The notes beneath the pieces were generated by a model that was not told where the DNA came from, searched no databases, and was given only the letters and a program-made list of their open reading frames with translations. A DNA stretch of 16,643 nucleotides from Caulobacteraceae bacterium. Lineage in GTDB: Bacteria; Pseudomonadota; Alphaproteobacteria; Caulobacterales; Caulobacteraceae. The position numbers were made by a program, and so were the translations under genes. Below are positions 1 to 6,055 of this stretch, piece after piece (position 1 is the stretch's first letter; every line of letters starts with the position of its first letter). The DNA lies in contig JACDGF010000005.1 of the NCBI GenBank assembly GCA_013815405.1, forward strand, positions 1-16,643, read 5' to 3'.

Positions 1-360
1 GGCCAGGAGCACGTGCGGCGTTTCCCGCATCACCGCCAGGGCGGCGCGGATGGGCGAGGCGAACCCCTCCAGGGCGGCCACCGCCCCGGCCCGTTGCGTG
101 GGCCCGTCCATCAAGGCGGCGTCCAGTTCGTAACGCCCGTCGGTATTGGGCGAGGCGCCTCGGCCGGCCACATAGAGTCCCGAGGCCTCGAGAGCCGCGA
201 CCGTCTCCACCACCACATCCAGCGCCGATGCGCCGGCGGCCAGCCGATCGCGGCCGGCCTCGACCAAGCCGCGCATATGGGCCTGTTCGCGGCCGTAGTC
301 GCGCCCGCGCAGCGGCCCGGCGCCGCCGTGCAGGGCCAGGGTCAAACATTTGTTCGTCAT
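1..360 (-). CDS. iaaA: Isoaspartyl peptidase / L-asparaginase, N-terminal part (runs off the window)
   Basis: This is the first 120 codons of a plant-type (Ntn-hydrolase) isoaspartyl peptidase/asparaginase, an enzyme that hydrolyses isoaspartyl dipeptides and L-asparagine in the cytoplasm. Visible family marks are the N-terminal ALHGGAG, a [20 protein letters not shown] stretch matching the family's GxGxxxNxxGxxELD region, the MDG that follows, [14 protein letters not shown], and TPHVLL at the window edge. The autocleavage site with the nucleophilic Thr lies outside the window, so activity cannot be judged. The ATG at 358-360 is preceded by an AAGG-type ribosome binding site, and the start agrees with the family N-terminus. 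It is divergent from the quinone oxidoreductase across an 87-bp spacer. Family assignment is strong; substrate preference (isoaspartyl peptide or asparagine) is not visible. Confidence 0.88.
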   Translation of the reverse strand, partial: MTNKCLTLALHGGAGPLRGRDYGREQAHMRGLVEAGRDRLAAGASALDVVVETVAALEASGLYVAGRGASPNTDGRYELDAALMDGPTQRAGAVAALEGFASPIRAALAVMRETPHVLLA

Positions 361-447
361 GCCTTGGCCTTGGTCTTCCGCCGGCCGGGGCCTTCGGATA
401 GCGTCGGGCGCGAAAAAAGGGAAACTAGGGTTGGAAAGGCGTCGGCG

Positions 448-1446
448 ATGAAGGCGGTGTTGAGCAAGAGCGTCGGCGGCCCGGAGACCCTGGTCCTGGA
501 AGAGCTGCCGTCCCCGGAGGCCAAGCCCGGCTGGGCGGTGGTGTCGGTCAAGGCCTGCGGGGTCAACTATCCGGACGTCCTGATCATCGAGGACAAGTAT
601 CAGTTCAAGCCGCCCCGGCCCTTTTCCCCCGGCGGCGAAATCTCCGGAGTCGTCAAGGCGGTGGGTGAAGGTGTCATCCATCTCGAGCCGGGCGACCGAG
701 TGCTGGGCAACACCGGCGCCGGCGGCATGGCCGAGGAGATCGCCCTGGACGCGTCTCGCCTCGTCCCGATTCCCCCCGCCATGCCGTTCGACGAGGCGGC
801 GGCCTTCCTGATGACCTATGGCACCTCCTATTACGCCCTGAAGGACCGCGGCCATCTCCGAGCCGGCGAGACCCTGCTCGTCCTGGGCGCGGCCGGAGGT
901 GTGGGCCTGGCGGCGGTGGAGCTCGGCGCGGCGATGGGCGCGCGGGTGGTGGCGGCGGCGTCGTCCCGGGAGAAGGTCGACCTGGCCAAGGCGCACGGCG
1001 CCCAGGCCGGCGTCGTCTATCCCAAAGGCCCCTTCGACCGCGACGGCCAGAAGGCGCTGGCCGATTTGTTCAAACAGGCCTGCGGCGAGGGCGGCGCCGA
1101 CGTGGTCTATGACGGCGTGGGCGGCGACTATGCCGAGGCGGCGCTGCGCTGCACCGCCTGGGAGGGCCGGTTCCTGGTCATCGGCTTTCCCGCCGGCATC
1201 CCGCGCATTCCCTTGAACCTGGCCCTGCTCAAGGGCTGCGACATCGTCGGCGTCTTCTGGGGCGCGGCGGTGGCCCGCGACCCGGCCGCCCACCAGCGCA
1301 ATGTGCGCGAACTCCTGGACCTCTACGCCGCCGGCAAGATCCGTCCCCACGTCTCCGAGCGCTTCCCCCTGGCCCGCGCCGGCGAAGCCATCGCCCACCT
1401 CGCCAGCCGCAAGGCGCTCGGCAAGGTGGTGGTGACCATCGACTGA
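448..1446 (+). CDS. NADPH:quinone oxidoreductase family protein (zinc-free MDR)
   Basis: A 332-residue medium-chain dehydrogenase/reductase of the quinone oxidoreductase (Qor/zeta-crystallin) group, expected to reduce quinones or enoyl-type substrates with NADPH in the cytoplasm. The N-terminal GroES-like domain (about 1-125) has [12 protein letters not shown] and PGGEISGVV and lacks the cysteine/histidine zinc ligands of alcohol dehydrogenases. The Rossmann domain carries [14 protein letters not shown] at 147-160 and YDGVGG near 221-226. The ATG at 448 is chosen because the protein begins there with the family-typical MKAVL. The open frame continues upstream to 13, but that stretch lies over the opposite-strand iaaA gene. 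A short-chain dehydrogenase follows 27 bp downstream, so the two are probably co-transcribed. The physiological substrate is unknown. Confidence 0.92.
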   Translation: MKAVLSKSVGGPETLVLEELPSPEAKPGWAVVSVKACGVNYPDVLIIEDKYQFKPPRPFSPGGEISGVVKAVGEGVIHLEPGDRVLGNTGAGGMAEEIALDASRLVPIPPAMPFDEAAAFLMTYGTSYYALKDRGHLRAGETLLVLGAAGGVGLAAVELGAAMGARVVAAASSREKVDLAKAHGAQAGVVYPKGPFDRDGQKALADLFKQACGEGGADVVYDGVGGDYAEAALRCTAWEGRFLVIGFPAGIPRIPLNLALLKGCDIVGVFWGAAVARDPAAHQRNVRELLDLYAAGKIRPHVSERFPLARAGEAIAHLASRKALGKVVVTID

Positions 1447-1473
1447 TATCTGAGGACGACGAGGAAAGCGCCC

Positions 1474-2349
1474 ATGGCGGGACGACTGGAGGGCAAGGTC
1501 GCCCTGATCACCGGAGGCTGTTCGGGGATCGGCCTTGGAACCGTGGAGCTCTTCGTCGCCGAGGGGGCCAGGGTCGTCGCCGCCGACGTCCAGGACGAGA
1601 AGGGGGCGATCCTCGAAAAACGTTTCCCGGAACACGCCCGCTATATCCATTGCGACGTCACCGCCGAGGCGGAGATCGCCGCCGCCTGCGCCCTGGCCAG
1701 GGACGCCTTCGGCGGCCTGGACATCCTGTTCAACAACGCCGGCCACGCCGGAGCGCCGGGCGGCGTGGAGGCCATGACCGCCGAGGGCTGGGACGCCGTC
1801 TTCGCCCTCCTGGTGCGCGGTGCGGCGCTGGGCATGAAGCACGCCCTGCCCCTGATGCTCGCGCGCGGCGGCGGATCGATCATCAACACCGCTTCCATCG
1901 CTGGCCTGCAGGCGGGCTGGGGCCCCCTGGCCTATTCCACCGCCAAGGCCGCGGTGATCCACATGAGCCGCTGCGCCGCCGCCGAGCTTTCGCCCCACAA
2001 GATCCGGGTCAACGCCATCTGCCCGGGCCTGATCGCCACCTCCATCTTCGGCACGGCCCTCGGCCTGCCCCGCGAAGGGGCCGACCAGATGGCCGCCCTG
2101 GTGGCCCAGAACGCCGCCGTCGCCCAGCCCATCCCCAAGGCGGGCCTGCCCGCCGACATCGCCGCCGCCGCCCTCTATCTCGCCAGCGACGACTCCCTCT
2201 TCGTCAGCGGAACCCACCTCGTCGTCGACGGCGCCATCACCGTCGGCGCCCGCCACGCCTGGGATGCGAGCGCCCCGTCGCCCTTCGCGGCGATCTTCGG
2301 GATGAGCCAGGAGGATGTTCAGGCGGCCGTGGCGGCGCGGGCGGGATAG
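1474..2349 (+). CDS. SDR family NAD(P)-dependent oxidoreductase
   Basis: A 291-residue classical short-chain dehydrogenase/reductase. The cofactor motif TGGCSGIG is at residues 13-20, an acidic Asp38 after the second beta strand favours NAD(H), NNAG is at 87-90, and the catalytic Ser141, Tyr154 and Lys158 (YSTAK) are all present, followed by the CPG motif at 183-185. It is about 35-40 residues longer than a minimal SDR because of a C-terminal extension after the VDG at 251-253. A GAGGAAA ribosome binding site lies 8-9 bases before the ATG. It sits 27 bp behind the quinone oxidoreductase in the same direction, which suggests a two-gene oxidoreductase operon. The substrate (secondary alcohol, hydroxyacyl-CoA or other) cannot be read from the sequence. 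Confidence 0.93.
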   Translation: MAGRLEGKVALITGGCSGIGLGTVELFVAEGARVVAADVQDEKGAILEKRFPEHARYIHCDVTAEAEIAAACALARDAFGGLDILFNNAGHAGAPGGVEAMTAEGWDAVFALLVRGAALGMKHALPLMLARGGGSIINTASIAGLQAGWGPLAYSTAKAAVIHMSRCAAAELSPHKIRVNAICPGLIATSIFGTALGLPREGADQMAALVAQNAAVAQPIPKAGLPADIAAAALYLASDDSLFVSGTHLVVDGAITVGARHAWDASAPSPFAAIFGMSQEDVQAAVAARAG

Positions 2350-2390
2350 GGGCGGCGCCGCTAAAGCGTGTGCCCCCGTTCCGCCCACCA

Positions 2391-2537
2391 TCACCGTCAT
2401 CCCGGCCGTCGCGGAGCAGAGAGCCGGGACCTAGGTGACTGGGGCCAAAGCACCCGCCGCGGCAAACGGCTCGCCCGGTCCCCTAGGCCCTGGATCGTCG
2501 CTGCGCTTCGCTCCGCTGCCGTCCGGGGTGACGGTGA
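2391..2537. repeat. REP/BIME-like palindromic element 1
   Basis: A 15-bp inverted pair closes this element: TCACCGTCATCCCGG at 2391-2405 and CCGGGGTGACGGTGA at 2523-2537 (14 of 15 positions pair). Inside the arms both sides carry a GCGGAGC motif and a CCTAGG (about 2430-2435 and 2482-2487), so the whole 147 bp can fold back on itself. It lies 41 bp after the SDR stop codon. This is the look of a dispersed intergenic palindrome; as RNA it could end or stabilise the upstream transcript. The last 15-20 bp of each arm resemble the ends of element 2. Confidence 0.6.
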
Positions 2538-2649
2538 GGCAAATGTCGAACAAAGTGATCCGACCAAGCCGACCAAGGCGCTAAGGGACCGGCGCCAAAT
2601 GGCCGCTCCATTTCGGCGCGGCCGATTTTGAGCCGGCCCACTCCTTGAG

Positions 2650-2780
2650 ACCGTCATGGCCGGGCGTTCGTCCCGGCCATCCAGGATCGCGCGCGCCAGC
2701 AATGGCCGTGCGACCGCACGGCCACGACCAACGCCAGGGTTCATGGATCCCCGGGACTTGCGCCCGGGGATGACGGTGGG
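2650..2780. repeat. REP/BIME-like palindromic element 2 with internal hairpins
   Basis: The outer ends are ACCGTCATGGCCGGG (2650-2664) and CCCGGGGATGACGGTGGG (2763-2780), an imperfect inverted pair similar to the ends of element 1. Three local hairpins lie within: ATGGCCGGG/CCCGGCCAT (2656-2664 and 2672-2680), TGGCCGTGCG/CGCACGGCCA (2703-2712 and 2715-2724, 10 bp perfect) and ATCCCCGGG/CCCGGGGAT (2747-2755 and 2763-2771). The 539-bp spacer 2350-2888 holds elements 1 and 2. The only other thing seen there is the possible hicA remnant at its right end; open frames across it are by-products of high GC. Confidence 0.55.
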
Positions 2781-2799
2781 AATGGGATGAATCGACTTG

Positions 2800-2880
2800 A
2801 GCGTCGCGAGATGCGCGTCAACCCTTCCACGCCACGAACGACCACCTCGCCCGGCCGCTGTTCGATGCGATTGTTTCCCC
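2800..2880 (-). pseudogene. Possible degraded HicA-type toxin remnant
   Basis: Directly downstream of the DUF1902 gene, where a hicA toxin would normally follow, the minus strand has no intact ORF. One frame reads IEQRPGEVVVRGVEGLTRIS, and this weakly recalls the middle to end of HicA (the GSH, then VVVP, then SRHT run). The first ~25 codons of a HicA and a start codon are missing, and the frame has no recognisable end. The similarity is judged by eye and is weak; this may be non-coding. Confidence 0.15.
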
Positions 2881-2888
2881 AACGGTCC

Positions 2889-3116
2889 CTATGTCACCGC
2901 GAGTTCGCGTCGCGAGATGGCCGTAAATTCGATTGGGACGCTGCGGTTGTGGACGCCCTCGTTGGCCGCCAGCATCTGGGGGGCCAGGTCTTCCATCAGG
3001 CTTTCGAACTCGGAGAGGGTGTCGGCTTCGATCACCAAGCCTGGAATGTCGCTCTGGGAGGTCCACACCGAGGCTTCGGGATCCCAGATCGCCCTCACGT
3101 GATAGGACGGCTGCAT
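2889..3116 (-). CDS. DUF1902 domain protein (HicB-like antitoxin candidate)
   Basis: A 75-residue protein that fills one DUF1902 domain, a small alpha/beta fold related to HicB antitoxins. Its N-terminal half, with VRAIWDPEASVWTSQSDIPG followed by LVIEADTLSEFESLMEDLAP, matches the family pattern of a strand, W-D-P-E-A, a strand, then D-I-P-G-L-V-x-E-A-D-T-L. The ATG at 3114-3116 has GGAGAA about 8 bases upstream. DUF1902 genes are often paired with a downstream hicA-like toxin gene; here none is intact, so the protein may be an orphan antitoxin or regulator. It has no helix-turn-helix or ribbon-helix-helix extension for DNA binding. It is divergent from pyrE, with 217 bp between the start codons. 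Confidence 0.8.
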   Translation of the reverse strand: MQPSYHVRAIWDPEASVWTSQSDIPGLVIEADTLSEFESLMEDLAPQMLAANEGVHNRSVPIEFTAISRRELAVT

Positions 3117-3236
3117 CGGCGGTTCTCCGCGCTTCGGGGGCGCGGGCGGCCCTGTCGCGATCCTATGCGTTCGCGCGGTCGCGCGGTAGACAAAGTGCGG
3201 CCCGCGCTCGCGGCGGCAAGGCCGCCAAATCGCCTT

Positions 3237-3333
3237 GAATCTTGACTTGGACGGGCCGATCCTGCCTTTGCAGCGAATCAATCGGCCCACGCGAAACCCC
3301 CGTCGCGCGGGGCCGGGTTTCAGAGGAACGCCC
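3237..3333 (+). promoter_or_regulatory. pyrE upstream region with nested hairpins (candidate leader)
   Basis: Two successive foldable elements precede the pyrE ribosome binding site. The first has arms GGGCCGAT (3253-3260) and ATCGGCCC (3281-3288), with an inner CTGC-CTTT-GCAG hairpin at 3262-3273. The second pairs GAAACCC (3293-3299) with GGGTTTC (3315-3321) and ends directly before AGAGGA. A TTGACT at 3242-3247 could be a -35 box, but no good -10 box lies at the right distance. There is no U-run, so a classical intrinsic attenuator is not visible. Function is inferred from position only. Confidence 0.35.
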
Positions 3334-3924
3334 ATGGCCGTCGCTCAACTGAAACCGGCGGCGGCCCGCGACGGGTCCGACTGGCGCGACGATCTCTTCG
3401 CGGTGATCAAGGCGCGGTCCTTCCGGCGGGGGCGTTTCACCCTGGCCTCCGGCCGCGAGAGCGAACTCTATTTCAACATGAAGCCGACGATGATGGATCC
3501 GCGCGGCGCCTGCCTGGCCGCCCGGGCCATGCTCGACCAGATCCACGAGGAGAAGGCGGATTTCGCCGGCGGCCTGGCCCTGGGCGCGGTCCCGACCCTG
3601 GGCGCGGTCGCGGCCCTCGGCTGGCTCGAAGGCCGCCCCATCCCCACCTTCTTCGTCAGGCAGAAAGCCAAGGACCACGGCACGCGGGAGACCATCGAGG
3701 GCCTGGGGCCCGACGATTCGCTGGTGGGCAAGCGGGTCGTGGTGGTCGATGACGTGGCCACCACCGGCGGCTCGATCCTGCTGGCCATCGAGGCCGCCCG
3801 CGCGGCCGGCGCGATCGTCGAGGTCGGGCTCGTGATCGTCGACCGGGAGGAGGGCGCGGAGGCGCTTCTGCGCGAGCGGGACGTGCGGCTGAGGTCGATC
3901 TTCAGGGCGGGCGCGTTTCTCTAA
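3334..3924 (+). CDS. pyrE: Orotate phosphoribosyltransferase
   Basis: A 196-residue type I phosphoribosyltransferase that joins orotate and PRPP to give orotidine monophosphate in de novo pyrimidine synthesis. The PRPP-binding motif VVVVDDVATTGGS is at 135-147. The flexible catalytic loop FVRQKAKDHGT, with the Lys/His residues typical of OPRTases, is at 107-117. FTLASGRESELYFNMK near 35-50 is the family N-terminal substrate region. The ATG at 3334 has AGAGGA about 7 bases upstream; extending the frame further would run through the hairpin leader. It is monocistronic here, since the next gene downstream is on the opposite strand. OPRT is preferred over other PRTases because of the KxKxHG loop and the length. 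Confidence 0.93.
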   Translation: MAVAQLKPAAARDGSDWRDDLFAVIKARSFRRGRFTLASGRESELYFNMKPTMMDPRGACLAARAMLDQIHEEKADFAGGLALGAVPTLGAVAALGWLEGRPIPTFFVRQKAKDHGTRETIEGLGPDDSLVGKRVVVVDDVATTGGSILLAIEAARAAGAIVEVGLVIVDREEGAEALLRERDVRLRSIFRAGAFL

Positions 3925-4069
3925 ACTCTCGACGGCAAGTCCGGGTTCTCGACGGACGCCGGAGCTAGTGGTGCGCACCAGACGGTTAGCGCCCGCCGAC
4001 AAGCGGATGTTTTGAACTTTGGCGATGAGTGGATAGCGGACTTTGCTTAGGAGGAACAGTAACCTGGCC
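3925..4069. other. Spacer between convergent pyrE and hypothetical gene
   Basis: A 145-bp convergent spacer, visibly less GC-rich than its surroundings. It holds a perfect 12-bp palindrome TGGTGCGCACCA (3969-3980) and a 9-bp direct repeat TCTCGACGG on both sides of about 3940, but no T-run that would make an intrinsic terminator. An AGGAGG at about 4050 has no usable ORF behind it. Confidence 0.3.
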
Positions 4070-4522
4070 TCATGATCGCACGCGTCGGATGAGCGACCAA
4101 AGCGACCTGCGCTTTGTCGAGGCCACCCGCTCGCGCTTATGGGCGACGGCCTCGAGCTCAAAATTGAGAGCGGGGAGGTCTAACTCGACGGTGCTATCGC
4201 CATAGGTGAAGCCCTCAAGAAAATCCGCGAAGCCATCCTTGCTGAGCCAGAGTACAAAGCCCATGCCGTGGGGAGTTTCACTCACGATCGCTTCGCGGCC
4301 ATTCAGTGGGGAAGGCGCGGCCAACAGGGGAGGAGCCGAACCGTCAATTTCTAGGTTGGTGAAGAAGCCGACGCCGCTGTTCCGACGCTTCAGCACTCGG
4401 GCGCTGTCCAATTGAACGTCCAAGGCGGGTTGAAGCTCGGCGTAGTCTTCTCGGATGCCATCCAGGACGGCCCGTTCCAACGCGGTCAGTTCGAACGTTG
4501 CGACGGCCGGGGACGGATGCAT
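4070..4522 (-). CDS. Uncharacterised 150-residue protein
   Basis: I do not know a function for this protein. It is soluble (no signal peptide or membrane segment), acidic in the middle, and has a basic, Arg-rich tail (SLWSLIRRVRS). It contains the blocks FELTALERAVLDGI (about 10-23), GVGFFTNLEI (about 51-60), HGMGFVLWLSKDGFADFLEGF (about 85-105) and YGDSTVELDLP. From memory, GVGF(F/Y)T followed by GFVL and LEGF-YGD recurs in small hypothetical proteins of many proteobacteria, possibly as a domain that holds its own in genomes as a singleton. The ATG at 4520-4522 has only a weak upstream purine stretch. Its lower GC and less GC-biased third codon positions compared with pyrE and the desaturase suggest recent acquisition. 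Confidence 0.7.
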   Translation of the reverse strand: MHPSPAVATFELTALERAVLDGIREDYAELQPALDVQLDSARVLKRRNSGVGFFTNLEIDGSAPPLLAAPSPLNGREAIVSETPHGMGFVLWLSKDGFADFLEGFTYGDSTVELDLPALNFELEAVAHKRERVASTKRRSLWSLIRRVRS

Positions 4523-4711
4523 GATCCCAGCTTAGCGCTACCACGGTAGGCAAAGGCAAGTACCGCTATGGGTCGATCTTCCCCGTTGGCGGCTTGCCCC
4601 AAAGCGGACTCGACCTTGTCAGCTAGGACAGTGTGGCCGAGTACAGTCATCTGAATTGCACCACTAGGGCGGAGCGGGCACGGCGGTTTTAGGTTGCGCC
4701 CTTCTGCCGTG

Positions 4712-4741
4712 TTGACGGGCAGAGAATAATATTGCATAACG
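4712..4741 (+). promoter_or_regulatory. Candidate sigma-70-type promoter in the spacer
   Basis: TTGACG at 4712-4717 (TTGACGG matches the Caulobacter-type -35 pattern) is followed after 17 bases by CATAAC at 4735-4740. Transcription would start at about 4747, next to the ATG of a 45-codon ORF. A small dyad TTGC-N5-GCAA overlaps the -10 box and could be an operator half-site pair. Prediction by eye only. Confidence 0.35.
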
Positions 4742-4747
4742 CAACAC

Positions 4748-4885
4748 ATGACCGACGCGGACCAAAGGAAAATGCTCTCGCGCCCCGGACGGCAAGGACC
4801 GCGCCTGACCGGAATCGTCGCGCGCTGTCCCCCGCCCCCTCCACCCCTTCGGGGTCCCCCTCCCCCGCTTCGCGGGGAGGATTGA
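4748..4885 (+). other. Possible leaderless 45-codon ORF ending in a dispersed repeat
   Basis: ATG at 4748, stop TGA at 4883-4885. The first ~25 residues (MTDADQRKMLSRPGRQ and onward) look like ordinary hydrophilic protein, but the last ~18 are proline/arginine-rich and encoded by the dispersed repeat. There is no ribosome binding site; a leaderless transcript from the promoter at 4712 would fit. It may be the stub of a gene interrupted by the repeat, or no gene at all. The 609-bp spacer 4523-5131 otherwise holds the repeat, the 11-bp array and the desaturase promoter region. Confidence 0.15.
4834..4880. repeat. Dispersed palindromic repeat, copy A
   Basis: Positions 4834-4864 are the exact reverse complement of 10072-10102 (31 bp). 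Its core is the hairpin ACCCCTTCGGGGT (4843-4855), flanked by runs CCCCCTCC and CCCCCTCCC; a second hairpin CCCCCGCTTCGCGGGG (about 4863-4877) follows. It lies between a possible mini-ORF and the regulatory region of the desaturase. Confidence 0.65.
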
Positions 4886-4978
4886 AATTGCTGTGCTTTC
4901 GGGCTCTGTCCGTAACTACGCGGCTGCCAAGGGGCGGCCAAGGCGCTGCCTCGCGGCGGCCGGGAAGCGGCCAACCAC

Positions 4979-5033
4979 CTGCCATCCAGCTGCCATTCGA
5001 CTGCCATTCGGCTGCCCTGGCCCTGCCAAATCC
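4979..5033 (+). promoter_or_regulatory. 11-bp-period direct-repeat array (OmpR/PhoB-box-like)
   Basis: Five consecutive 11-bp units start with CTGCC, at 4979, 4990, 5001, 5012 and 5023. The first three are CTGCCAT followed by 4 bases (ccag, tcga, tcgg); the last two are weaker (CTGCCCT, CTGCCAA). A 7-bp direct repeat plus 4-bp spacer is the geometry of Pho boxes, whose half-site is CTGTCAT; here every unit has C instead of T at position 4 and the spacers are GC-rich rather than AT-rich. It lies about 100 bp before the desaturase start. Regulator identity is inference. Confidence 0.45.
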
Positions 5034-5131
5034 AGCCCGGCGACGACCCTGCGGCGCCCTTCCACCCCATGCGGTCGCGGGTCCGACCCCGCCCATGCCC
5101 ATCGCGCCTGAAATGTGCTAAAAGAGCGATC

Positions 5132-6055
5132 ATGGCCGTCGCCGCTCGGGTCAATCCGAAGGACTTCTTCACCGCCGACGAATGGGCGCCGCTGGCGGCG
5201 CGCTCGTCGTGGCGGGGGCTGGCGTTGGTCGCCCATTGCTGGGCGGTGATCGCCCTGGCCATGGCGATGGCGATCGTCTGGCCCTTCACCCTGCCGCTGG
5301 CGGTGATGATCATCGGGGCGCGGCAGCTGGGGCTGGCGATCCTGATGCACGACGGCGCCCACGGCGCCCTCCACCCGGACCGGAAGGTCAACGACTGGGT
5401 GGCCGAGTGGCTGTGCGGCGGGGGCCTGGCGCCCTATCGCGCCTATCATCTGCAGCATCACAAATACGCCCAGCAGGCGGAGGATCCGGATCTGGTCCTC
5501 TCCGCCCCCTTCCCGGTCACCCGCGCGTCCCTCCGCCGCAAGATCGTCCGCGACCTCACCGGCCAGACCTGGTTCAAGCAGCGCTTCGGGCGCTTGGCGG
5601 CGCGGCTGAAGGCTCGCCGGCGGGGCGAGGCCCTGGCCCCGATCCTGATCGACGAGGTGCGCCGCCAGCGCCGCTGGCTGATCTTCAACGGCCTGGCCCT
5701 GGCGGCGTTCAGCCTCGTCGGGGTATGGTGGGCCTCGTTCGCCCTGTGGCTCCTGCCGCGGGCGACCTGGTTCCAGCTGGTCACTCGCCTGCGCAACATC
5801 GCCGAGCACGCCCTGGTCGCCAAGGACGAACCCGACGCGCTGCGCCACGCCCGCACGACCCACGCGAATTTCATCGAGCGCGCCCTGATCGCCCCCTATT
5901 TCGTCAACTACCACTGCGAGCACCACATGTTCATGCATGTGCCGTGCTGGAACCTGCCTGGAGCCAGCCGCCTGCTTCAGAGCAAGGGCGCCTTCCCGCG
6001 CATGGAGCGGGCGAGGGGGTACTTGGCGGTGCTAGAGGCGGCCTCGGCGGCCTAG
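5132..6055 (+). CDS. Membrane fatty acid desaturase family protein
   Basis: A 307-residue integral membrane di-iron desaturase/hydroxylase. The three histidine boxes are clear: HDGAH at 73-77, HLQHH at 106-110 and HCEHH at 261-265. An extra RNIAEH at 221-226 is probably also a metal ligand region. Hydrophobic segments lie at about 28-50, 52-70, 183-200 and 202-215. The ATG at 5132 is preceded by AAGAG, and GCTAAAAG at 5117-5124 resembles the Caulobacter -10 pattern GCTANAWC, which would give a very short leader. An 11-bp-period array upstream suggests control by a response regulator. The lipid substrate is unknown; acyl chains of phospholipid, sphingolipid-like or ornithine lipids are all possible, and a carotenoid hydroxylase cannot be excluded. 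The stop codon overlaps that of the opposite-strand hydrolase. Confidence 0.9.
   Translation: MAVAARVNPKDFFTADEWAPLAARSSWRGLALVAHCWAVIALAMAMAIVWPFTLPLAVMIIGARQLGLAILMHDGAHGALHPDRKVNDWVAEWLCGGGLAPYRAYHLQHHKYAQQAEDPDLVLSAPFPVTRASLRRKIVRDLTGQTWFKQRFGRLAARLKARRRGEALAPILIDEVRRQRRWLIFNGLALAAFSLVGVWWASFALWLLPRATWFQLVTRLRNIAEHALVAKDEPDALRHARTTHANFIERALIAPYFVNYHCEHHMFMHVPCWNLPGASRLLQSKGAFPRMERARGYLAVLEAASAA

Noticed and set aside
13..447. An N-terminal extension of the quinone oxidoreductase
   Set aside because: The family N-terminus MKAVL is at 448, and the upstream part is the complement of the iaaA coding region.
2397..2882. An Arg-rich minus-strand ORF of about 160 codons in the spacer
   Set aside because: It is built from the two palindromic elements and has no ribosome binding site or recognisable domain.
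3237..3279. GANTC (CcrM-type) sites in the pyrE leader (3237-3241 and 3275-3279) and in the Mur ligase/dienelactone hydrolase spacer
   Set aside because: At about 70% GC such a site is expected roughly every 360 bp; the clustering here is not strong enough to claim cell-cycle control.
3969..3980. Palindrome TGGTGCGCACCA as a terminator of pyrE
   Set aside because: It has no loop and no T-run; as an operator it lacks a promoter close by. Left as an unexplained short palindrome.
4486..4650. A 54-codon minus-strand ORF upstream of the hypothetical gene
   Set aside because: It overlaps the start of the 150-residue gene by 37 nt, has no ribosome binding site, and shows no recognisable family.
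4979..5033. CRISPR-like appearance of the short repeats
   Set aside because: Units are 11 bp with 4-bp variable parts, far too short for repeats and spacers; there are no cas genes.
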